Shown here: piece by piece, positions 45,577-58,215 of the stretch
How the letters are laid out: each line of letters begins with the position of its first letter
Position numbering within the stretch: position 1 is the stretch's first letter
NCBI GenBank assembly: GCA_946811185.2
Contig: OX328104.1
Coordinates: 11,047,918-11,111,917 of the forward strand
Length of the DNA: 64,000 nt
Direction: 5' to 3'
From: Hippopus hippopus
Lineage: Eukaryota; Mollusca; Bivalvia; Cardiida; Cardiidae
Position numbers and translations under genes: made by a program
Notes under the pieces: generated by a model
The model's database searches: none
Seen by the model: only the letters and a program-made list of their open reading frames with translations
Told to the model about the DNA's origin: nothing

Positions 45577-46345
45577 TTAACCCCTGAGTTTAAACAGCCC
45601 TAAAAAAATACAAATTTTAAAAACAGTTTGAGAACTGGAGAAAATGCTGTTAACCATCATTTTATCCTTTTTTTCCTCATTGTTTACTTTTCTTTCAGAC
45701 AAGTACCATCACTTGACCCACATTTTATGTCGTCTGCAAATGCTTTTAGTTTGGACCAGTCCAAAATTTTGTTGTTAGGTGAAGTGTGAACTCCTGAAAC
45801 CACTTTGCATTTTAACTCTTTACCAAACGACAAAATTGTAGACTTGTCCAAAATGAAAGTATTTGCAGACGACAAAATAAATGTGGCTCAAAAATTGAAA
45901 TTTGTTTTGGGAAGGGTAGAAAACATGGTGGGAAAAGGAGAAAATGCTGGTTACCACCATTTTCTCCTTTTCCTACAATGTTTCAAAACTCAGCATTTTC
46001 TCCTTTTCCCACATTTTCTACGCTTTGTAGGACAATTTTTATTTCATAGGTCACATTAAATTTTTATTTTTGGACTGGAAATGCTTTCAAGTTGGACAAG
46101 TCTTAAATTCTGTCATTGAATATAGAGTTAAACCTTTACCACACATTCCTGACTTTAAACAGCTCTGAGAAAGAAGACTGAAGAACAATGTGTGAAAAGG
46201 AGAAGTGCTGGTTGTCTGCCATTTCTCATTTTCCCAATATGCTTTTTAACCTTTAAAAAATTTTAATTCATGAGTCATGTTCATTTTGTGATATGCAAAA
46301 ACTCAGTTTGATCAAGTGTTATGTTATGCTCTTTGTTAAAAAGTA
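45577..46345 (+). mobile_element. Three TTAA-type miniature elements in tandem
   Basis: Copies at 45577-45791, 45812-46128 and 46128-46345 each start TTAAMCYCTKWACC-like, have the GGAGAAAATGCTG centre and lie almost end to end. The middle copy is reversed (CCAAAATGAAAGTATTTGCA at its left) and carries a second partial centre (TCAGCATTTTCTCCTTTTCC). Confidence 0.65.
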
Positions 46346-47125
46346 AGAGCAATTTCTCCTATTACCACAGTTTTTCTGAAGTTGTCTTTGGCTAGACATT
46401 AAAAGCCTGAAGGAGGCAATGCATTAATAATGACCACAGAAATAAAGGTTTTTTGCAAGTTTTTGCACCCTTATTAGCTCTACTAGCCAAAGGCTAGCAC
46501 AGATTATATCATGGCATGGTTTCCATCCTTCATCTGTTAGTTTTTTCTTGTTTACGCAATAAAGTCGCTATTTCTGGTCTGATTGTCCTGATGTAAATTA
46601 TCAGTGCCAATGAAGTCTTCAATCTCAGCATACAAACCTTATTTTGCCCCCTAGTTTTTCAGCTCGAAGTCTTGGCATGTATGATAGACTTTTGTTTGGA
46701 TTGAACTGATATTTTGGTTGCGTCAGAAAAAATGCATGTTTACATCCAATTTCAGTGCGTCGGCAGAGAAATCATTGCGTCAAAAATGCAAGAAAAGCGC
46801 TCTAGAGGAAACACTGAATATGAGAGTATCACAATGTAACAATTAGCTTGTCCCATGCTGAGAATTTGAATCAGAATTCCATTGAGCTTGGGTTCGAATG
46901 TAGAACAATGGTCATCAACAAAATTCATGGGTCAACTCTTAAATCCCCTCACACACTTACAATAAGACAGTACTATTGATCTCATCAAGAGGGACATTTT
47001 TTTTCCGTAATAAGGACAAATTAATTTGTTTTCAATGTTAAGAATTTCTAATACTTTAAATAACTGAAAGTATCCATTATAAATAAACAGTAGCTTGATT
47101 CTATGTTTATCAGGAAAATTCCTGA
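46346..47125. other. Mostly unassigned; truncated element start at 46473
   Basis: TTAGCTCTACTAGCCAAAGGC (46473-46494) resembles the hairpin head of the elements at 47126 and 54999, followed by about 200 bp of decayed body. No gene is seen; the - strand frame 46932-47138 is unrecognised. Confidence 0.4.
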
Positions 47126-47574
47126 TTTTTAGCTCCACTGGCCAAAGGCCAGCGGGCTTGTGTCATTGCCCGGTGTCCGTAATGCGTCTGCGTGCGTGCG
47201 TCCGTCCATCCGTGCGTTAACTTTTATTTCAAACATCATCGTCTCTGAAACTACCCATCCAATTTTGATGAAACTTCACAGATCCTGCCATGGTCCTCTT
47301 CAGAATTTCTTGAAAGAATTTGATTCCTTCAAAAACTCTGGTTGCCATGGCTACAAAACTGGAAAATATTGAAAATCTTCTTGTCTAAAACCATAAGACC
47401 TAGGGCTACCAAATTTGGCATGTACTTTTAACTAGTCCTATATCAAGTTTCTTCAAATTATAGTCCTGAGGTCAAAATTAGCCCTACCCGGGGGGGTTAG
47501 GGGGCGGGGTCACAAGTTTTATATGGGCTAGCTTATATAGAGAAAACTTTAGAAATGGTATAGCCGTACAAATT

Positions 47575-48010
47575 GTGGTGCCGAAGGGCAAAAGTGTTAC
47601 AGGTCTGTATTACTGAGATGTTAAACTAAAAAAGCTCAAGAAATATTATCTTAAACGACGCCCTGTGGCAGGATTTAGGCATGTTCGTCTACTTCATAAT
47701 AATGCTCCATCACATACATCTGAGCTTGTGAAGCAATTTTTGAAGTCGGAGAAGGTTACCGTCTTGCCACACCCACCATACTCTCCAGATCTAGCCCCAT
47801 GCGACTTTTTCTTTTTTCCAAAACTTAAAAAGTTGTTATCTGGTCATCGTTAAAGTCCCGACAAGCCCTTGGCTCAGTCATCAGTCAGTGCCTCAGAGGT
47901 CTACCTAAATCAGCATACCGTGACGCATTTCAGAAATGGATTCAGAGATTGTAATTATGTATTTCAAACCGCGGAGAATACTTTGAAGGGATATAATGTT
48001 CATTTCACTA
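47575..48010 (+). pseudogene. Mariner-type transposase C-terminal remnant
   Basis: Frame pieces VVPKGKSVTGLYY, KLKKLKKYYLKRRP, VRLLHNNAPSHTSELVKQFL and PHPPYSPDLAPCDFFFFPKL are classic mariner catalytic-core sequence (DD34D group). The second catalytic Asp, normally HDNAP, reads HNNAP, while the third Asp in SPDLAPCDF remains. After LLSGHR a frameshift leads into RQALGSVISQCLRGLPKSAY and GEYFEG, with stops. There is no N-terminal part. It is inactive. Confidence 0.85.
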
Positions 48011-48244
48011 TTTGAGTGGAATGCTTTTGAGATATCGTGCAATACACGTTACATATCGAACAACCCTCATATTTATTAACGGACTGAAATAAACTTCAAA
48101 AAAGTATATGACATACTTACTAACTTAAGTTAAACTGTAAAGCTGTTCTTTGACAACACTGTATTTTCATTTTGCAACCTTGAATGTTATTTGAATTTCC
48201 TGAATAGATTTTGCAGTGTGATACAAGTTTTGGTTTTATTTAAG

Positions 48245-48410
48245 CAAGTAATCGAATGTAATCATCCTGTAATCACGATTACTTTAGTCAAAGTAATCAA
48301 ATGTATTTAATTACATGTGAAAATTAGAGTAATCGATTATTAATTGATTACATGACATTACCCAATGTAATCGATAAATAATCGATTACAGGTGACAGTA
48401 ATCGAACCCC
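48245..48410. repeat. GTAATCG/ATTAC-rich segment
   Basis: Many direct and inverted TAATCGATTAC-like words within 165 bp, ending AGTAATCGAACCCCCATCC. This is probably the terminal region of a DNA transposon; the family is not assigned. Confidence 0.4.
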
Positions 48411-49012
48411 CATCCTGGTCACAGGTTTTACATGGGCTAGCTTATATAGAGAAAACTTTAGAAATCTCTCTATTCTTAGCCATAAAGCCTAGGGCTACTA
48501 AATTTTTCATGTAGCTTTATCTAGTGGGCTTCTAACCCGAGTGCCCAAATTATAGCCCTAGGGTCAAATTTGATCTCACTCAGGGGGTCACAAGTTTTAC
48601 ATGGGCTTATTTAGTGAAAACTTTAGAAATCTTCTTTTACTAAACATAAGAACTAGAGCTACCAAATATGGCCCTGTCTCAGGGGTCTCATGTTTTACAG
48701 GGCTTCTTATTGAGGAAACTTTGAAAATGTTCTTGTTTATAACCACACATTCTAGACCTGTATTATTTGGTGTGCTGCTTTATCTTGTGGACCTCTACCA
48801 GGATTCAAATAATAGCTCTGTTGTCAAAAATCAAAATGGCTTTGCCCTGGGGTCATAACTTTCTCATGGGCTTTTATACAAAATTTTGTATGACTACTAG
48901 TCTACTAGTTCAAAACCAATTGGCCAAGTATTGTAATGTTTGGTGGTGTAGGGTGTTTACTTATTAGCCATCATGGCCCTATTGTTTGAAAAAATGATGC
49001 GTTTTTTCCGGT

Positions 49013-49710
49013 GGACGGACGTTTTGGCCACAGACGTTTTGGCCAGGACGTTTTGACCATGGACGTTTTGACCATGGACGTTTTGGCCAGATAAATGTGC
49101 AAAGTAGGACGTTTTGGCCAAATGCTTTTGAAGACAGAAAATGCAATAAATGAACTATGCTTTAAAGTATACATTTTTTGAAGCAGAAAAGCATATTCAG
49201 TTCATTTCATACGTTTTTTGCTTTAAATAGCATTTGGCCAAAACATACTTTGACTTTGATTTGCAATCTTTTATAACAATCTGCTTAGATATTTTATACT
49301 TTGTAGCAATTTTTTGTTGAAAATAGAAATTTTAAGTCATTGTTCAACCATCATTAATTGACAGAGTTGATGGCAATTAAAGCAATCATCAAATAAAGTT
49401 TAGACCTTAGTTGAGTATAAAAGCAAAATAACATTTGACAGTAAGTAATTCTATTCAGTAACACCAATAAATTAGAAAATGAAGAAGTTAACAATTTGAA
49501 ACTTCAATAATAAAAAAAAAAACAATTAACCCAATCCTCCATATATGTCAACTATATTAATTTCTCATTCTCCTACAATGTTTATAAATCATGTTAAATG
49601 AAGCAAAAAATCACAAAAAATCATTTGGCTAAAACGTCCTACTTTGTATTTTTAGCTGGCCAAAACGTCTGTGGCCAAAACGTCGTGGCCGAAACGTCCT
49701 ACATTCGTTT
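49013..49710. mobile_element. 0.7-kb TIR element with repeated ACGTTTTGGCCA
   Basis: The left end has six copies of ACGTTTTGGCCA or ACGTTTTGACCA (49019-49125). The right end has their complements (TGGCTAAAACGTCC, TGGCCAAAACGTC; 49625-49705). GCAAAGTAGGACGTTTTGGC pairs with its complement near 49640. The middle is AT-rich with no coding. The - strand frame 48971-49174 is only the repeat read through. Confidence 0.65.
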
Positions 49711-51854
49711 TTGCCCCAGTTTGCACAGTTTTGGACCTGTCCCCAAAACGGGGGAAAAAAAAAACCGCTGTAAGCAGTGTTTTCAAAATATGCCGATTGG
49801 CGATCGAAATCATCGCTTAAAATCGCGTTTGGATCGGTTAGTTTTGCCGTAGATGCGATTTTTTTTTTTTCCGCCTGCCTTGTTTATATTCGTTTAAATT
49901 CCTTTAGGATCCTTGAATTTTTAAAACGATTTATAATAATTGCAAGCTTAACGAGAAACCTTTACATGCTGTGTCCTTAAAAAATATTTGGAAAAACCAG
50001 TCTAAAAATAAATACCACCTGTATCACAATCGCAACGTCTTGTAACCTACTAAGTCTTTCAGACGCTCTATAAAATCAAATTGCTGTGTCAAGCGTCCAG
50101 TTGTTACGTTTTTTGCCGATAATTGTCTTGAGTTTTCGCGGCGCGGATTTTTTATTTCTAGAACATATCTCAGCCTGCTGAAAAAAGAAAGAATACACCT
50201 GAAGCGCATCTAGAAACGCAAAGCGTATATGAAACAAAGCGCCAGGGCCCCTATCAGCAAAATTGGTAGGATGATTTCAAAAGGATACTTTATAACGAAT
50301 TTTGATATTATCAGTCTTCTTCGTCACTGGATTAATACAGTAACTTAAAACTATGTACATGCTAGTAAAAACATGATAAACATAATATACTGTTTTTGTA
50401 CCATTTCTATAGCTGCTCATTTGTTACTTTTGTCATAAATTTTGGCGTATTCGAGATGGGAGAAATATTGAGACTTTAGGCCCCTGACCATTTAGACCCC
50501 ATTTTTTTTCTTATGTTGTGGGACTCTTTGGACACTCAAACCCATATTTCTGTTTTTCAGATCCCTATAATATGTCTCTTACATGCTTGGCTGATGTTTT
50601 TAGTGCTTTATAGGAATGTGGCCATTGCTGTACACGGTACTTATCCAGTTGTCAATACTGAATTTCTTGTGACACAGGCCTAAATCTATTTTCTTTTCAC
50701 ATGTATACATTACATGCTTTGCTGATAGCCCATGTATATTTGGTCATTTGTGATTGTATCGCACAAAAAAGTCCATAATTATCTGAGTCATATTCGCAGG
50801 ATTTGCGTGATCTGCATCCAATTTTTTTTATACGTACAATAGATTATTGATGCAGAGGAGCAGGATGATGATCTGTTGGCTCATGATGTTGCCATTCTAC
50901 AAAACAAAGCATACAAAATGCTGATGAATCTAATATATAAAAAAAAAAATCCCTGATAATCAGGAGGGCACCCAGATAATAAAGTTACGGATTCCTGCTG
51001 GATTCCAAAGAAAAAAAAAATTGTGTCTAACCCTGGAAAGCCGATGAATTTGCTGAATTTCGGCTTTACAGTTGATTGTTATGACTCAGGTATGTTGTTA
51101 GAAATTTTAAGGTTGCTTAATTTTTTCACAAACAGATGAAAAAAAAAAATAAGGAATAAATTGCACAAATATACAACTCCTTTCAAGACATGTAACAGCA
51201 CTGATACCTTTCTTACCCAGTTAGATCTCGGCAGCAGTAAAGCTTGACCAAGTACATGTATATTTTGTAACCTCAAGGGTGATTCTGATTTATTCTTTTC
51301 TATACATGCAATGTAGGCATGAGAATATGCATTTATAACAACAAAGATGAAAGACACTAAAAACCAGAAATGCAAACTAAATGAATGACAAAATTAGAGT
51401 CTATAAACATTATAATTTTTAAACAACACTCTATTATAAAAATTCTTTGACTTGTATTATCTAATGGCAGTATTTTTCTCTAAAAATCCACTTTTTCCAA
51501 GTGTAAATATATTACAAATGATCTATTTTAATAAAAAAAGTTTAATATTATTTTCTCCAAAGAGCAAATATAATATATTTTGGCAAAGACTGAGAAAGAA
51601 GAATGAAGGGATTTGCATGCAAGGAGATGGCTTCCAAGCTGTTTAGAATTGCTGAAATTCAATTTCGGCCGGGGGGGCTTTGCCCCCCTGGTCCCCCTAC
51701 CAGGGCATTGCCCTGGACCCACAAGGGGGCCTAGGTGGCCCCCCTGACCCCTGGCCTCATCTGTTAGAATTCAGTTTTGATCGGTTATTTTAAAACATTT
51801 TGACAACCCTGTGTAAGGTGTGTTGGATATTGAAGCTAGGGCGTAAAAAGCAGA
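49711..51854. other. No gene recognised
   Basis: AT-rich with poly-A and poly-T runs. 51665-51765 is a GC-rich imperfect palindrome (GGGGGGGCTTTGCCCCCC, GGGCATTGCCC, GGGGGCCTAGGTGGCCCCC) typical of dispersed repeats. The open frames 51079-51375 (-) and 51452-51646 (+) are unrecognised. Confidence 0.4.
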
Positions 51855-53030
51855 CACAGCAGGGTTCCAGCTGGGCTTTGCATTTGGGCCATTTGCGATA
51901 AATTTTTAAATGTGGCGCCAACAAATGCCGATTGGCGAAAATGACTGGCGCCGATGTTTTTCATATCGGGATGCCTAACATTTTAAAACTGGCCCCCTTC
52001 ACTGCAATGCATGGATGCATGACCGCCAATCCATCGATAAAAGTGAAATAAATCAGCTGGAATAAACAACGGCATCGAAGTAATCAACATTACTTCACAA
52101 ATTGATGTCATTTACACCTATCTATCCTAATATACATACACTTTCGATAACATAAACGTCCGGCTAGAAAAAAATTGTAAATTTATTCAGGAAAACTGTC
52201 CGAAAGTGAAAGTATCGAAGACCAGTGGCCTATTTCAATTGTGAATGTTACTAAATGTCCAAATGAATCATGATCTCAGGTAAAATACAGCAGGTTTCCA
52301 AAATGGTGACGGCATCGCCGTCGGCGTTGACTAAAACCCGGACCGCAATGTTATCTTCGTCCTCGGCATTTTCTATGTCGTTCTTCCTCCGTTAATCGCC
52401 CACCTTTTCGGAAAACTTGTTAGGTTTTTTTAAAAATTTTAACTTTTTATACTGTTACAGATAAAAAAAAAAGTCCTACAGAAGCAATTTCTTTCTAAAG
52501 GAGAAATTTCTTCTTGTTTTTTTAACTTTTTTTTGTTACATATTGACTTGATTGTTTTGTTTGTACAGGGATCGTATATATATAGGATCCCTGGTTTGTA
52601 CAATTTAAACTTCTATATGTTTCAAAAAGTCTTTCTTTAAAACTTTGTTACAAAAGTAGAAATTGCTCTCAATGACCTATATCTGCTTTTGTCTCAGTGG
52701 TTTTACAAACATTAAAGATAGATCTACTTAAGCCTAATAGATGTTGTTTTTTCCATTGTTCACAAAAATTTTTTTTTACTATATTCATGTAAAAGACATA
52801 GATATAAGTTAAGAAATCTGATGAAAAAAAATGTTTTCTTGTTTGTTGTTTTTTATTGACACAACCATGCGATGAAAATTTGTAGACCAATTCTTGATTA
52901 TGCCTGAACCCCGGTACTTTCATTTTAAAATTGGCACCAACTGGCTCTAATTATTTCAATTTGGCGCAAACTTTTCTCATTTGGCGAAAGTGATGGCACA
53001 AGAAAAAAAGAAGCCAGAGGGAACACTGCA
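51855..53030. mobile_element. Probable hAT-like non-autonomous element
   Basis: CAGGGTTCCAGCTGGGCTTT (51860) and the complement of the right end, CAGTGTTCCCTCTGGCTTCT (53026), are similar ends. Just inside, both sides carry ATTTGGCGMAAA-type words (51930-51950, 52970-52990). CACAG flanks each side. The interior has no transposase. Confidence 0.45.
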
Positions 53031-53399
53031 CAGTCTGGTAACCTGAACCACATATATATTTTGTTTTGGTCTTATGAGCAAGGAATGACTTGCAACCTCA
53101 GTGTGGCCTACTGATCGGTTATCTTCCTTCCTTTAAAAAAAAATTTGGTGTATGATAGTAATTATATTTGATTTCTGGTACTATCCTTGCATTTTCAAAT
53201 GTCCTTGATTTCAGTGATATTTATTTGAAGTGAGCCAACGGCTCTTTGAATAATTCTTAGCAAAACACATATCTATATTTAAAAAATAAGTTGCCATGAT
53301 TACCGTTTAAAATTGGTTGTGTATCTTTTTATGCCTGGCAAGGATGGATTGCTGTTTGAAAGGGAGTGATTTCTTGTCACCAGATCTTTTTCCATGATA

Positions 53400-53770
53400 T
53401 TCTGCATATCATAATCATGATTTAAGTTTTTATGAAACTACAAAACTTTGCTCTTGTCTGAATTGAAACTTGTCTTGAAGGATAGAAATCAGTGTGGGAA
53501 AAGGAGAAAGTGCTGGTTACCAGCACTCCCCTTTTCTCACAATGTTTTCAAAGGCTTTCTTTCTTAAGGTTGTTGAAAGTTGAAATTTGTGGTTAAGAGT
53601 TAACTCGTGCCATACCGCAAAATTATAAAATTGCTGGAATTGAAAGCTACAGACAACAATTTGAAAGGAACATTGTGGAAAGAAGAAAATACGTGGTTTG
53701 CATCAATTTGTCCTATTCCCGTATTTTTTAAAAAGACTTTTGCTTCAGGGTTGTCAAAATTAATAGTTGT
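53400..53770 (+). mobile_element. Two decayed TTAA-type miniature elements
   Basis: The centre GGAGAAAGTGCTGGTTACCAG with complement lies at 53501-53540, and GTTAAGAGTTAA (53593-53604) is a shared boundary. A second, weaker copy (GAAAGCTACAGACAACAATT, then GAAAATACGTGG) follows to about 53765. Confidence 0.5.
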
Positions 53771-54029
53771 TTTGTAATAGTCAAAAAGGGTCCCAAATTT
53801 CTGTCAAATTTACTTTTTCCAGTCATTTTTTGTTCTAGAAAGTTATGACGGTCAAGCAAGCTATCGTTGCAGTCTTATGGGAGAAAAAAGTGAAAAATCA
53901 AATTATCTCCCTTGTTAGATAAAAACCAAGTTGACCAAATTTCAACTGGGTCCTTTTATTTGATTTCCTTTGTTTTTATTCTTGCTTTTCTTAGAGATGT
54001 AGTGATTATTATAATTTGACTATGTATAT

Positions 54030-54299
54030 GAGCCATGCTCTGACAAAAGGGGGCTTAAATTTAATGCACCTCCATGATCCATGGTACCAAGCAGGCCATC
54101 ACATACTTATGGACCTACAGTATCCTCCTTTTGTAACAACCAACTTAATCGAGAGATAGACTGGTCCTTGGACATACAAATATTTGACCGATAGCTAAAA
54201 GTTTTGGCCCAGGTCAGCCTACAGACACTGCGCAGGCTGACCTGGGTCGTTACTTTTCGCAGATGCATTAAGCCCCCTTTTCACAGAGCATGGCTTATA
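54030..54299. mobile_element. GGGGGCTTAATGCA palindromic miniature element, copy 2
   Basis: Ends GAGCCATGCTCTGACAAAAG and AGCCCCCTTTTCACAGAGCATGGCT (read in two parts: AGCCCCCTTTTCAC, AGAGCATGGCT). The centre CAGGTCAGCCTACAG / GCGCAGGCTGACCTG is partly degraded. Confidence 0.75.
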
Positions 54300-54605
54300 T
54301 GCAAGGTCTTCATAATGTTTGCAAATCAAATTTCACACACTATTACCATCGAAATGCATCAAATAGATCAAATTTGTGATTTGATGAATTTTGAAGGGGA
54401 TATTTAAACCTGAACATTCCTAAATGATGCAAAGGATATCAAGGATAAAAAACAAGTAATACCTTATTCAGGACCTGGTAAGCAGTGGAGAGCTTTCAAG
54501 GGAAGTAACTTTTTTCTCCCATTTGACTGGTCTGATTTTGAACAGTGAGGCTAAATTGTAGAATACTTCCAAATAGTTCCGGTGTGTGTGTGTGTGAGTG
54601 TGTGT

Positions 54606-54935
54606 GTGTATATATCTACACGGCATTTACATCTTGGTCTGTTACAGAAGAGATCTGGGATCTGTATGTCTTCACAGTGTTTACAGATTGTTCTATTACA
54701 GAATAGATCTGGGATCTATATATCTCTACACAGCGTTTACAGCTTGGTTGATTACCAAATAGTTCTAGGATATATATATCTACACAGCCTTTAAAGCTTG
54801 GTCGATTACCAAATAGTTCTAGGATATATTTATATCTACACAGCATTTACAGCTTGGTTGATTACAGAAGAGATCTGGGATCTATATATCTACACAGTGT
54901 TTACAGCTTGGTCTATGACAGAAAACAGGTCCGAC
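54606..54935. repeat. 55-bp minisatellite, about six units
   Basis: The marker TACACAGYRTTTACAG recurs at about 54616, 54671, 54726, 54780, 54836 and 54891, spacing 54-56 bp. Each unit also has CTTGGTYKATTACMRAA and TAGGATATATATATC-like parts. It follows a (GT)n run (54581-54608). Open frames on both strands are due to the repeat. Confidence 0.85.
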
Positions 54936-54998
54936 AAATCATCGAAATACTACCGAAACACTGAAATAACCATTAAGTATGCAGGATTTTTCTTCCCC

Positions 54999-56183
54999 TT
55001 TTTTAGCCCCACTTAGGCTTATGTCATGGCCCAGTGTCCGTTGTGCGTCCGTCTGTCTGTCCGTGCGTGCGTGTGTTAACTTTTATTTCAAACATCTTCT
55101 CTGAAACTATCCATCCAATTTTGATGAAACTTCACAGGAATGATCCTGCCATGGTCCTCCTCAGAATTTCTTGAAAGAATTTGATTCTTTCAAAAACTCT
55201 GGTTGCCATGGCAACAAAACTGAAAAATATTGAAAATCTTTGAAAATCTTCTTGTCTAAAACCATAAGGGCTACCAAATTTAGCATGTAGCTTTATCTAA
55301 TAGACCTCTACCAAGTTCCTTGAAATAATAGCCCTGGGGTCAAAATTGGCCCCTTCCTGGGGGTCACAATTTTTATATGGGCTTATATAGGGAAAACTTT
55401 TAACCCCTTCTGGTACCTAGCCATAGAGCCTAGGGCTACCAAATTTGGTATGTAGCAATATCAAGTGGGCGTCTACCAAGAGTGCCCGAATTATAGCCCT
55501 GGGGTCAAATTTGGCCCAGCCCCGGGGCTCCAAATTATAGCCCTGAGCTCAAATTTGTCCCTGCCCAGGGGCTCACAAGTTTTATATGGGCTTATATAGG
55601 GAAAACTTCGAAAATCTTCTCGTACCTAACCATAAGGCCCAGGGCTATCAAATTTGGACTGTAGCTTTATCTAGTGGGTGTCTACCAAGGGTGCCTAAAT
55701 TATAGCCCTGGGGTCAAATTTGGCCCTGCCCTTGGGGTCGCAAGATTTACATGGGCTTATGTAGGGAAAACTTTAAAAATCTACTTGTACCTAGCCATAA
55801 GGCCTAGGGCTCCCAAATTTTGCAGTGAGCCTTTACCAAGAGGGCCCAAACTATAGCCTTTAGGTCAAGTTTGTCCCACACCAGCAGTCACAAGTTTTAC
55901 ATGGGCTTTTATAGTGAAAACTTTATAAATCCTCTTATTACTAACCATAATAAGACCTAGGGCTACTAAAATTAGCCCTGTCTCAGGGGTCTCAAGTAAT
56001 TATAGATTTGTGGTCAAAAATGGCTTTGCCCTGGCGTCATAACTTTCTCGTAGGATTTTATAGAAAAAAATTTGTATGTCTTCTAGGTTGAAACCAATTG
56101 GTCAAGTATTGTAATGTTTGGCTTGTAGTGTTTTTACTTATTAGCCAGTGGAATGATACAGGGCTATCATGGCCTTCTTGTTC
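54999..56183 (+). mobile_element. Hairpin-headed element, GCCCAGTGTCCGTTGTGCGT type
   Basis: A relative of the element at 47126. It begins TTTTAGCCCCACTTAGGCTT, then CATCCAATTTTGATGAAACT and GGTTGCCATGGCAACAAAAC. It has repeated units GGCTTATATAGGGAAAACTT (55380, 55590, 55760) and ends TTAGCCAGTGGAATGATACA...GGCCTTCTTG. No coding. Confidence 0.65.
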
Positions 56184-56632
56184 TTGATATCTCTGACAAG
56201 TTTGAAATTAGGTCACATCTAGTCAAAAAGTAGGTCACTGTGTCAAATCTTAGAAAAACCTTGTGTGCACTCTAGAGGCTACATTTGCAGTCAGATATTC
56301 ATGAAACTTGGTCAGAATGTTTGTCTGATGATATCTTGCACAAGTATGAAATTTGGTCATGTCTGGTGAAAAAGTAGGTCACTGGGTCAAGTCTTAGTAA
56401 AACATTGTTTGCTCTCTAAAGGCCATATTCAGCCTACCAAATACTCATGAAACTCCATCAGAGTGTTTGTCTTGATTATATCTCTGATAAGTTCAACTAT
56501 AAATCAAGTCGGTCTAAAAGTAGGTAACCAACACTCACTTGTTTCGGACCATTACAACCAGAATCTCTTCAGCTTTGTCAATCCTAGATGACATTACTCA
56601 GGTGAGTGCTTTAGGGCCAGTAGCCCTCTTAT
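56184..56632 (+). mobile_element. 3' part of a tandem-array hairpin-family element
   Basis: About three units of the GTGTGCACTCTAGAGGC / AAACTTGGTCAGAATGTTTG type, ending ACTCAGGTGAGTGCTTTAGG...AGCCCTCTT. The head is missing; it directly abuts the preceding element. Confidence 0.6.
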
Positions 56633-57638
56633 TAACTTTTACTTTTAATACCACACTGTCACATAAAACATTTAGCATTCTGTGACATCTACAAAAAGGA
56701 ACAACATACATGTGGGGGGGAAAATAGGTTAAAGAACATGACCCTTAAAATTTCTGAATGACCCCTAGAAATTCCAAACAGGGAGTCGCAGATGAACCCC
56801 AAAATTCATGGGCTAGCAGAAACACTGATCTGTGAGGTGTAGTCAATAAATTCAAGGACTAATCCTGTAAATGAAAACATAGTGATGACAGCAAAATAAA
56901 TTTTCATGAGTAACTTCAACATCATGGGCATGGTTTAAGAATAAATAAACAATTTGAGCTATCCTTGTCAGATTTGTAGGACTTTATTCCAACCGACCAT
57001 GTCGGCTACAGTGCACTTTAAATGTTACACTAGCAATGTCTGCCGATGAAGTTCTGCCTGCTGTTTGCCAATATCTATCCTAGATATAGATCCTATCTAC
57101 GTAAGTTAGTTATCACAGCATTCACAAACATTCACCTGCTGCTGCCACACGTTTCTGATACCTTTCCACCTACTTCTAGTAGATTTCTCCATACCATTAT
57201 GCTTGATATCTTCTTACAGCAGTCCTCCTTGTAATTCTTAGTTCATGAAAAGATTTATACTTGCACCCTTGTAAATCTACTTTCACTTTCAGTCGAAAAA
57301 CACAAATGTCCATCGAAGCAAGGTCAGGTCTGTTGCGGGGTATTGATAATTCTTTTGTGATCCAAAGAGTCAATAATTGCCAATGTCCCTCCAGCCTGAT
57401 GAGATGGCCTGTGGTATCAATGTAGGTTGTTAGGGTCAGTTTCTGCTGAATCACCTATAACAAGATAACAAACAACTATAAACCTAGCAAAACATGGTTC
57501 ATCAGAAATTGTTATTATAGCCTATTATTGATAAGAAAGTGAAGCATATTTTTCTGAAATAAAGTGACCTTTTGATAATACTCTATGTTTGTGGTCTGGT
57601 TATATGGGACTGGCTGTTGAAGCATCTCTCAACTGTCC

Positions 57639-57960
57639 ATGAAGATTGATTGTATAGTGTCTAACACTGTTTTCAACATTATTTCAGTTATATCGCTGCG
57701 GCAAGTGCACCTATACATGCTCCCCTGGAGTTTTCTTTGTACCAGTACTCTGCACAATATTCTTTCCAAGCCACTGGCTACTTTCCTGCATAACCATTGT
57801 CGAAACAATGATCAGCAGTGAAAGAGGAATGAATCCTGTCGTAATGACTATCATCAATCCTTGGAAAGAAATTGGCCGAGCCAGTTTCGAACCGGCGATC
57901 CCCTGTTCTCAAGTCCTGTATGCTACTGACTGAGTTACTGTGACTCGGCTGTCCATGAAG
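57639..57960 (-). mobile_element. tRNA-headed SINE, reverse copy
   Basis: On the - strand: AGTAACTCAGTCAGTAGC (A box), CGCCGGTTCGAAACTGGC (B box), then the body CCAAGGATTGATGATAGTC ... AGGTGCACTTGCCGCAGCGA ... GTTGAAAACAGTGTTAGACA and a CAATCAATC tail. It is the best-preserved of the three SINE copies and sits inside the mariner remnant. Confidence 0.8.
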
Positions 57961-58215
57961 AAGATATTCAACACTTTCTTTACCCTTACCTTTTAAGGTG
58001 GCAGTAATGAACTTCTTTTTGAAACCTTTGATTCCCATTTCATAATTATCTGAATCTTAAAATTTCACCCATGTTCCTGTCGTAATAATCCTGTTTAGAA
58101 ATCCTGCCTCTTCTTTCCATCCGAGGCAGAGAAATGCATTTGACAGTCTAACTCTTGGCGCTTTCTTTTTTACAGAAAGTAGACAGGCACGCATCTTGCA
58201 CTGACCACAGTCATT

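Larger units (their letters stand above)
47126..48988 (+). mobile_element. Hairpin-headed element interrupted by other repeats
   Basis: Starts TTTTTAGCTCCACTGGCCAA with the GGCCAAAGGCC hairpin and GCCCGGTGTCCGTAATGCGT, and ends TTAGCCATCATGGCCCTATT. The body units GCTTATATAGAGAAAACTTT occur before and after the interruption (47560 and 48465). Between them are a mariner remnant (47575-48010) and a GTAATCG-rich segment (48245-48410). Confidence 0.6.
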
